From assembly GCA_030348385.1 (NCBI GenBank), contig JAUCFP010000006.1, forward strand, positions 5,173,501 through 5,237,500: a stretch of DNA of 64,000 nt, read 5' to 3'. The notes under the pieces were generated by a model that was not told the DNA's origin, did not search any database, and was given only the letters and a program-made list of their open reading frames with translations. Every line of letters starts with the position of its first letter. The first letter of the stretch is position 1. The translations under genes and the position numbers were made by a program. The stretch comes from Cytobacillus sp. NJ13. GTDB taxonomy: Bacteria; Bacillota; Bacilli; Bacillales; Cytobacillaceae. This document shows, in pieces, positions 59,223 to 64,000 of this stretch.

Positions 59223-60080
59223 TTATGCCAGAAGTGTTTTTAAGAAATCCTGTCCTTTTAAAAATGGGGTGATTAACGCGTACATGATTGAGTCGGGAAT
59301 TCTCTTCTCATCATCGGAAATAATTCCATGAACACCGAGCCGCTGCATGTCTGCAAACTGGTATGGCTTGCTGATGGTCCACGAGTAAATCTCATAACCG
59401 AATAACTCAGCTTGGTTAATGAAAGACTTGGAAAGTAAGAGATGGTGAACAGATAGGAAAGAGGCAAAATCGCGGTAGGATGCCAAATGAAACAAATCCA
59501 GGTGTTTGCTCAGCAGCAGGCCAGCAGGAATTTCGGGAGCAAGCTGGTGGAATTTTTTCATCTCATTAATATGAAAAGATTGGACTTTTATGTGATTGTC
59601 TGGTTTATAAGAATTTAGCATGTCTGCCAGAGTTTCTGTCATGCCAGGCTGATTTTCAGGTGATTTCATTTCAATTATGATTCCTGTTTTTCCGCTGACT
59701 TTTTCTAATACTTCATTTAATAATGGGATTTTTTCACCGGCAAACTCAGGAGAAAACCAAGATCCTGCATCAAGCTTTTTTATATCCTTAACCGTCAAAT
59801 CCTCAATCAGCCCCTCGCCGTCGGTAGTGCGCAAAACATTAGCGTCATGGATAACGACTAGCTGATTATCCTTGCTCAGCCTTACATCTAACTCGATATA
59901 GTCAAAGCCCAATTCAATAGCTTTTTCAAAGGAGGCAAGCGTGTTTTCCGGTGCAAGTGCGGATGCGCCTCTGTGTGCGATAGACTGAAAAGGCATGAGA
60001 GGCTGAAAAAAATAAGAAATAGTCATTATTACCAATCCGATAAGGATTGAATATATAACAGGCTTTTTAGATACCCACAA
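59223..60080 (-). CDS. Glycerophosphodiester phosphodiesterase, membrane-anchored
   Basis: The 285-residue minus-strand enzyme has an N-terminal anchor (VIYSILIGLVIMTISYFFQPL) and a GDPD TIM barrel: IAHRGASALAPENTLASFEKAIE (HRG catalytic region), DYIELDVRLSKDNQLVVIHD (E and D metal ligands, second His), IIIEMKSPENQPGM and the C-terminal YSWTISKPYQFADMQRLGVHGIISDD. It would cleave glycerophosphodiesters from phospholipid or teichoic acid turnover outside the membrane. The start is TTG 60080 with GGGAGGTG seven bases upstream; the nearer ATG is out of frame. A perfect cre site 55 bp upstream predicts CcpA control, as for glpQ. Confidence 0.9.
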   Translation of the reverse strand: MWVSKKPVIYSILIGLVIMTISYFFQPLMPFQSIAHRGASALAPENTLASFEKAIELGFDYIELDVRLSKDNQLVVIHDANVLRTTDGEGLIEDLTVKDIKKLDAGSWFSPEFAGEKIPLLNEVLEKVSGKTGIIIEMKSPENQPGMTETLADMLNSYKPDNHIKVQSFHINEMKKFHQLAPEIPAGLLLSKHLDLFHLASYRDFASFLSVHHLLLSKSFINQAELFGYEIYSWTISKPYQFADMQRLGVHGIISDDEKRIPDSIMYALITPFLKGQDFLKTLLA

Positions 60081-60134
60081 TTTTCATCACCTCCCGAGAA
60101 GACTTTTATACATAATATGCAGGTTAAACACTTT

Positions 60135-60148
60135 TGAAAGCGTTTTCT
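60135..60148. promoter_or_regulatory. CcpA cre site upstream of the GDPD gene
   Basis: TGAAAGCGTTTTCT fits all 14 positions of the cre consensus TGWAARCGYTWNCW. It lies 55 bp upstream of the GDPD start codon. Confidence 0.8.
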
Positions 60149-60385
60149 TTATGAAAAAAACCGTGAATCGACAAAAGTAGTATTTTTTTGATGGAGGAAG
60201 CGACAAGAAAAATGGCTAATTAAACAGTAATAGAAAATTGTTCTTAGAAATTTTGGCCGGCAAGTAAAAAAATGTCATAAAAAATGCTTTTAAAGACCTT
60301 ATTCGTCAAAGCAGCTGACAGATCACTGCGATTAATAAGTAAATAAGTCAAAAAAGCGGATGCATAGAAAAGAGGAGGATACCAA
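60149..60385. other. Non-coding gap between the GDPD gene and yodL
   Basis: AT-rich sequence without a convincing gene. A single GGCCGGCAAGTAAA unit at 60255-60268 resembles one unit of the 21-bp arrays but stands alone. The last 20 bp carry the yodL ribosome site (AGAGGAGG). Confidence 0.5.
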
Positions 60386-60694
60386 ATGCTGAAGGAATTA
60401 ACAAGAATCAAAAGAAAAGAATATGATGTGACGATCTTTCAAACACCTAAATTTAGGGACAAAAAAGGCTTTCAGCAAGTATATCGCCTAAATGTCGAAG
60501 CACTAACCCATGTGGAATGTCTGGATTCAGTTTTTAGGAAGTTTAATGTGCATGACCGGATCCCTGGGGATTTTGATGGCCGATTTATTTCCACAGGGGA
60601 TATACTCTATATTGATGAAGGCAGGAGAGGGCAATTTTATTACCAGCTAAAGCCGGGCGGCTGGGAAGAAGTTAATCGAATACATATACGCTAA
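60386..60694 (+). CDS. yodL: YodL domain protein
   Basis: The 102-residue soluble protein has the YodL-type pattern CLDSVFRKFNVHDRIPGDFDGRFISTGDILYIDEG followed by FYYQLKPGGWEEVN. YodL-domain proteins are small single-domain proteins of unknown function; B. subtilis yodL affects cell shape when over-produced and lies near deoD. GAGGAGG precedes ATG 60386. A bidirectional terminator follows. Confidence 0.8.
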   Translation: MLKELTRIKRKEYDVTIFQTPKFRDKKGFQQVYRLNVEALTHVECLDSVFRKFNVHDRIPGDFDGRFISTGDILYIDEGRRGQFYYQLKPGGWEEVNRIHIR

Positions 60695-60698
60695 ATGA

Positions 60699-60738
60699 AA
60701 AAGCAGGAGGTCAGTATAGCTCTCCTGCTTATTTTTAT
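60699..60738. terminator. Bidirectional terminator between yodL and the small minus-strand genes
   Basis: AAGCAGGAG (60701-60709) and CTCCTGCTT (60722-60730) are perfect 9-bp arms; T-rich tracts flank both sides. Confidence 0.85.
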
Positions 60739-60746
60739 TAAATATT

Positions 60747-60896
60747 TTATTCTGTTATGTTTGATCCCGGACTGTTTTTGCGTTTATTGGCAGTGTACTC
60801 CTTGCCGTGGGCTTCTTGCTCTGCAATAATTGCTTCAGCAGGAATATGATTATTTTTCTTTGGAGAATTTATACGGTTACGGTGCTTTTTGCCCAT
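60747..60896 (-). CDS. 49-residue basic hydrophilic protein
   Basis: A minus-strand gene with GGAGGG six bases before ATG (60896-60894). The peptide is basic and polar (GKKHRNRINSPKKNNHIPAE, then AIIAEQEAHGKEYTANKRK) and has no membrane segment. Composition resembles small spore-associated or nucleic-acid-binding proteins; I do not recognise the family. It lies 14 bp after another small basic gene on the same strand and ends at a strong terminator, so the two form an operon. Confidence 0.65.
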   Translation of the reverse strand: MGKKHRNRINSPKKNNHIPAEAIIAEQEAHGKEYTANKRKNSPGSNITE

Positions 60897-60910
60897 CCTA
60901 ATCCCTCCGA

Positions 60911-61039
60911 TTATCGATTGCTTTTTGTTTTGACTGTTTTGGATGTATGAGGCTCGGTATTAGCCCTTGATGATGGATTTGTCTCATTGGCATGCTGAAC
61001 GGCCTGCCTGATTTTTTTGCTCATTCCTTTTTGCGGCAT
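60911..61039 (-). CDS. 42-residue basic hydrophilic protein
   Basis: A minus-strand gene with AAAGGAGGTT seven bases before ATG (61039-61037). The peptide PQKGMSKKIRQAVQHANETN then PSSRANTEPHTSKTVKTKS is very basic and Ser/Thr/Asn-rich, like small acid-soluble or coat-associated spore proteins, but no known SASP motif is present. A longer reading starting at 61096 adds a hydrophobic segment without a ribosome site and is rejected. It is the first gene of a two-gene unit with the 49-residue gene. Confidence 0.65.
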   Translation of the reverse strand: MPQKGMSKKIRQAVQHANETNPSSRANTEPHTSKTVKTKSNR

Positions 61040-61192
61040 GATTACAACCTCCTTTGGAAAAGCTAAAAATAGCTTGCCCTTACAGAAAAAAAACATGCCT
61101 TATGTAATTTGTTTCTAAGTGATGGCACATATGGTATAGTTTGACTTGGAAGCATTTACAGAGGCTTCAGAAATAATTTGGAGGTTTTGATT

Positions 61193-61897
61193 ATGAGCAT
61201 ACATATCGGTGCTAAAGAAAACGAAATTGCGGAAACGGTCCTGCTTCCTGGAGATCCTCTGCGTGCAAAATATATTGCAGAAACATTTCTGGAAAATGCA
61301 GAATGCTACAATGAAGTCCGCAACATGTTTGGCTATACTGGAACGTATAAAGGGAAACGCATATCAGTTCAGGGCACAGGCATGGGAGTTCCATCCATTT
61401 CTATCTATATTAATGAACTGATGCAGAGCTACAAGGTTCAAAACTTAATTAGAGTAGGCACATGCGGTGCGATTCAAAAAGATGTGAAAGTTAGGGATGT
61501 AATCCTGGCAATGAGCTCTTCTACAGACTCCCAAATGAATAGGCTGACTTTCGGAGGAGTTGACTTTGCGCCGACAGCTAACTTCGATCTTTTGAAAAAA
61601 GCTTATGATGCAGGTGTTGAAAAAGGATTAAACCTTAAAGTCGGAAATGTATTTACAGCAGATATGTTCTATAATGACAATGCTGATCACGAAAAATGGG
61701 CACAATATCAGATTTTGGCTATTGAGATGGAAACGGCTGCGCTATATACACTTGCAGCGAAGTTTGGCCGTAAGGCGCTTTCTGTCTTAACAGTCAGCGA
61801 TCACATCCTAACAGGTGAGGAAACAACTTCTGAAGAAAGACAAACTACCTTCAATGAAATGATTGAAGTTGCACTTGAGGCTGCTGTTAAAGAATAA
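61193..61897 (+). CDS. deoD: Purine nucleoside phosphorylase (DeoD type)
   Basis: The hexameric enzyme phosphorolyses purine (deoxy)nucleosides in salvage. The 234-residue protein has [60 protein letters not shown], the ribose/phosphate site [15 protein letters not shown] (read ILAIEMETA) and catalytic Asp in [14 protein letters not shown] 61193 follows TTGGAGGT; the in-frame start at 61178 lies in that site. A promoter with TATAGT (61135-61140) and weak TTTCTA 17 bp upstream is likely. Confidence 0.95.
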   Translation: MSIHIGAKENEIAETVLLPGDPLRAKYIAETFLENAECYNEVRNMFGYTGTYKGKRISVQGTGMGVPSISIYINELMQSYKVQNLIRVGTCGAIQKDVKVRDVILAMSSSTDSQMNRLTFGGVDFAPTANFDLLKKAYDAGVEKGLNLKVGNVFTADMFYNDNADHEKWAQYQILAIEMETAALYTLAAKFGRKALSVLTVSDHILTGEETTSEERQTTFNEMIEVALEAAVKE

Positions 61898-61906
61898 AGG
61901 AAATGG

Positions 61907-61943
61907 AAACTGGTTCATTGAGAGCCAGTTTTATTTTTTTTTG
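61907..61943 (+). terminator. Terminator after deoD
   Basis: AACTGG and CCAGTT with an 11-nt loop, followed by TTATTTTTTTTT. Confidence 0.75.
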
Positions 61944-62022
61944 AAATTTAAATAAAAAAATTAAAAAAATTCAAATCTGCAAAACGCAATTTGTGCCGTT
62001 TGTCCTGTTTTTTACACAATTA

Positions 62023-62050
62023 TGGACTAGTTGACTTGTAGTGTTAAAAT
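62023..62050 (+). promoter_or_regulatory. Probable SigA promoter of the LdcB-like gene
   Basis: TGGACT (62023-62028), a 16-bp spacer and TAAAAT (62045-62050). The dispersed repeat at 62072-62195 lies between it and the gene, so the repeat would be part of the leader mRNA. Confidence 0.45.
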
Positions 62051-62071
62051 AGTAATGGTGCAAAGAAAAAG

Positions 62072-62195
62072 AAAAGCGGAAGCGCCTTCGGAACAAGTAA
62101 AGATCACTTGTTCCTGCGAAGTTAGTCCAATGAAGCATTCCTTGGTGTTCACCCACGACACTCGAGGGGGCAGGCTGCTTGCGCTAGACAAAAAA
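62072..62195. repeat. Dispersed intergenic repeat, copy 2
   Basis: The element starts AAAAGCGGAAGCGCCTT and ends CTCGAGGGGGCAGGC followed by GCGCTAGACAAAAAAAG, the two ends I recognise for this Bacillaceae repeat family. An internal GAACAAGTAAAGATCACTTGTTC hairpin is present (arms GAACAAGT/ACTTGTTC). It is inverted relative to copy 1 at 56111-56335 and lies directly in front of the LdcB-like gene. Confidence 0.65.
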
Positions 62196-62211
62196 AGACA
62201 GGTGAGTTTGA

Positions 62212-63084
62212 ATGAAAAAGATTATAATTATGGCAGGGACTCTTAGCCTCCTGCTTTCCGGCTGCAGCCAGCTTGATCCATATTTGGATAAGGTCCAGCC
62301 GCTTATTGAAAAAATACCGTTCATTGGGGAAGAAAAAAGCCTTGAGGAACCTCCTCAAGAAGATGAATCCTCAAAAAAAGAAGAAAACAGTGCGGAGGAA
62401 GCAGGCAACGAAGAGAATGAAGAAATTCAAGATGATCCTCTTTCATTGGAAGCTTCATATTTTAATGATATAAAAGCTGTCGATGGCAGAAATATAATCC
62501 AGAACCCTGATAATGTGATGGTCCTTGTCAACAAACAATTCAGCCTTCCGGATGGCTATGAACCATCCAAGTTAATGATCCCGGATGTTGCATTTTCATA
62601 TGGTAAATTAGATTTGGAAAAAAGCTATATGCGGCAGGACGCAGCCCAGGCCTTGGAGAAGCTATTTACCGGAGCATTGAATGAGGGTGTGGAATTATTT
62701 GCTGTTTCCGGATATCGCTCATTTACACGGCAGTCACAGGTTTTTGAGGCAGAAGTAAATAGAGTGGGGAAAGAAAAAGCGGTTCAGGCTGTGGCAATTC
62801 CCGGAAGCAGTGAACATCAGACAGGACTTACAATGGATATCTCCAGCAGAAGTGCAAACCTTGAGCTTTCAGAAGAATTCGGGGAAACAAATGAAGGAAA
62901 GTGGCTTGCTGAAAATGCACATCGCTACGGTTTTATTCTCCGCTATCCAAAAGGAAAAGAAGCCATCACAGGTTATAAATTTGAGCCTTGGCATTTCCGA
63001 TATGTGGGTACAGAGGCTGCAAAAGTCATTTATGAAAAGAAATGGACTTTGGAAGAATACTTCGATATTGTTAAAAAAATCTAA
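62212..63084 (+). CDS. LdcB/VanY-type D,D- or L,D-carboxypeptidase lipoprotein (YodJ-like)
   Basis: The 290-residue lipoprotein has lipobox LLLSGC (Cys18), an acidic Glu/Ser/Asn-rich linker (about residues 40-75) and a VanY domain. The zinc motifs are SGYRSFTRQSQVFE, IPGSSEHQTGLTMDISS (His and Asp ligands) and FEPWHFRYVG (catalytic Glu region and His). It trims D-alanine from peptidoglycan stem peptides on the outer membrane face. In B. subtilis the homologous yodJ also lies next to deoD. ATG 62212 follows AGGTGAG. A repeat element is in its probable 5' leader. Confidence 0.9.
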   Translation: MKKIIIMAGTLSLLLSGCSQLDPYLDKVQPLIEKIPFIGEEKSLEEPPQEDESSKKEENSAEEAGNEENEEIQDDPLSLEASYFNDIKAVDGRNIIQNPDNVMVLVNKQFSLPDGYEPSKLMIPDVAFSYGKLDLEKSYMRQDAAQALEKLFTGALNEGVELFAVSGYRSFTRQSQVFEAEVNRVGKEKAVQAVAIPGSSEHQTGLTMDISSRSANLELSEEFGETNEGKWLAENAHRYGFILRYPKGKEAITGYKFEPWHFRYVGTEAAKVIYEKKWTLEEYFDIVKKI

Positions 63085-63103
63085 GAGGCCAAAAAGGCCT
63101 CTT
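63083..63103. terminator. Bidirectional hairpin between the carboxypeptidase and the next minus gene
   Basis: AAGAGGCC and GGCCTCTT, 8-bp perfect arms with a 5-nt loop; T-rich on the minus side, weaker on the plus side. Confidence 0.65.
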
Positions 63104-63349
63104 TCATTTGTTTCTCTGCTTTGATCTGCTTTTCCCCGATTGGAAATAGTAAATAACTGCTAAAATAAGAGGAACAACCGGAAGGGCCGATAAAAAGCGG
63201 AGTGTGTTTTCTGCTCCTGATAAATAATATCCTAAAGGCAGCAGAAGAAGGAAGCTGAAAAATGCAAGTTTCCATGACTGGTTCATGACTCCGGCAATAA
63301 GGCTGATCAGGGAAAGTGCGAAACTTAGCCATAATACTGCGCTTATCAT
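63104..63349 (-). CDS. 81-residue integral membrane protein
   Basis: The minus-strand protein has three hydrophobic stretches (ISAVLWLSFALSLISLIAGV, LAFFSFLLLLPLGYYLSG, FLSALPVVPLILAVIYYF) and a basic C-terminal tail (GKSRSKQRNK). ATG 63349 has AAGGGG eight bases upstream; a GTG at 63358 overlaps that site. Family unknown; small membrane proteins of this size are common beside cell-wall genes in Bacilli. It converges with the carboxypeptidase gene. Confidence 0.7.
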   Translation of the reverse strand: MISAVLWLSFALSLISLIAGVMNQSWKLAFFSFLLLLPLGYYLSGAENTLRFLSALPVVPLILAVIYYFQSGKSRSKQRNK

Positions 63350-63538
63350 AATATTCACCCCTTAAAAAGTGATGGAATAGCTGAAGTCTGGCTGTTTCGA
63401 AAGGATTGGGAGAATTCTTGTGGGTTTTTGAAAAGAGACTTTATAATAAAATATGGTTTACAGCGGCAAAACATTAATCTTTTATTTTCTGGATGCTCCC
63501 ATGTAAAATATAATAAAAAGGGTAATTGAGGGAATAAT

Positions 63539-64000
63539 ATGATTTTTCTGAGTGAGCTAACAGGCAGGGATGCGGAAAAACTTTTAAATTTTGAAAAAGA
63601 AAACCGTATGTATTTTGAACAATATGTCCCTTCGCGAGGGGATGCATATTATTCAGTGGATTTCATTATTGCTTCAATCCTGCAAATGAAGGAATCGAGA
63701 AGTTATGATGAGTATTATATGTACCTAATTAAAAATGAAAATGACGAAATAGCCGGGCGGATAAATGTTTACAATATTAACCGAGAGACTCTTACAGGGG
63801 AAATCGGCTATAGAATTGGGGAGAATCATACAGGATTGGGCTATGCTTCAAAAGCAGTTGAATTAATAATCAGAGAAGCTAAAGAGGTATTAGGATTAAT
63901 CTGTCTTAAAGCACTGACCATGTCATTCAACGAAGCTTCAGGCAAGGTTCTGAAAAAAAATGGATTTATTGAAAAAGAAAAACTGGAAAAACATTTGCCG
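63539..64000 (+). CDS. GNAT-family N-acetyltransferase, RimJ/RimL type (3' truncated by window)
   Basis: The open frame starts at ATG 63539 (GAGGGA five bases upstream) and runs for 154 codons to the window edge without a stop. The N-terminus (LSELTGRDAEKLLNFEKENRMYFEQYVPSR) is typical of RimJ/RimL-like acetyltransferases, and the acetyl-CoA loop is in GEIGYRIGENHTGLGYASKA (motif A), followed by LICLKALTMSFNEASGKVLKKNGF. Probably protein N-terminal or small-amine acetylation. Only the last few codons should be missing, as the family is about 170-180 residues. Confidence 0.85.
   Translation, partial: MIFLSELTGRDAEKLLNFEKENRMYFEQYVPSRGDAYYSVDFIIASILQMKESRSYDEYYMYLIKNENDEIAGRINVYNINRETLTGEIGYRIGENHTGLGYASKAVELIIREAKEVLGLICLKALTMSFNEASGKVLKKNGFIEKEKLEKHLP

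Noticed and set aside
1..64000. tRNA, rRNA, insertion sequence or prophage genes
   Set aside because: None were recognised on reading; no transposase, integrase or phage structural motifs appear.

Overview
The window is a chromosomal segment of a low-GC, endospore-forming Bacillaceae bacterium (Bacillus, Cytobacillus or Mesobacillus type; inference). Supporting evidence is the AGGAGG-type ribosome binding sites, sporulation-linked genes (spo0M, a YjcZ-type small protein, the yod cluster), bacilliredoxin, and gene blocks I recognise from the B. subtilis ypg/yph/ypi/ypj/ypm/ypq and yod/yoz regions. Most genes are on the + strand. I see no rRNA, tRNA, prophage, transposase or CRISPR array.

Layout. 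1-8.9 kb: end of an HD-domain protein, an ABC-F translation factor, a HEAT-repeat protein (YpgR-like), ilvD with a housekeeping promoter and a possible CodY box, bacilliredoxin BrxA, an RsmJ-like methyltransferase, an aminotransferase and ypjP. 9-19 kb: a tellurium/metal-stress (Ter) island in two + strand halves: terD-terC plus four genes of the predicted nucleoside-like metabolite pathway (CitE-like lyase, PRTase-TRSP, StiP-family protein, HAD), then yceG-telA-terD. Each half has a near-perfect extracytoplasmic-function (SigW-type) promoter, and a small membrane-protein gene lies in the opposite direction between them. 19-36 kb: a secreted lethal-factor/Pro-Pro-endopeptidase-like protease, thyA-dfrA, an acyltransferase, ilvA, tatA/tatC, ypmP, degV, an orphan histidine kinase, a nucleoside-hydrolase-like gene, the Sco/ypmR/ypmS block, a DUF4397 protein, an RsgA-like GTPase, msrA-msrB and a PTS IIA protein. 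36-44.6 kb: DUF502 and SGNH proteins, a YjcZ-type peptide, a COG2509 flavoprotein, an LD-carboxypeptidase and a 1401-residue TPR protein with an embedded C39-type protease domain.

44.8-56.1 kb is the most coherent metabolic system: yodT-yodS-yodR-yodQ, a GabT-like transaminase, an aldehyde dehydrogenase, the beta-lysine acetyltransferase ablB, a PAS/AAA+ sigma-54 activator, kamA and yokU. Together they can be read as lysine -> beta-lysine -> N6-acetyl-beta-lysine -> 3-keto-6-acetamidohexanoate -> 4-acetamidobutyryl unit -> GABA -> succinate semialdehyde -> succinate. A clear -24/-12 promoter precedes kamA. 56-64 kb: yozE, yodN, yozD, spo0M (third SigW-type promoter), a glycerophosphodiesterase with a perfect cre site, yodL, deoD, an LdcB-like carboxypeptidase, small proteins and a truncated GNAT gene.

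Several genes are shorter than usual gene-calling cutoffs: 23-, 25-, 49-, 53- and 56-residue proteins. Two arrays of a GG(C/A)CG(G/A)TA motif repeated every 21 bp lie 46 kb apart, and two copies of a hairpin-rich intergenic repeat lie at 56.1 and 62.1 kb. Gene identities rest on my reading of motifs and remembered family sequences; no database search was run.
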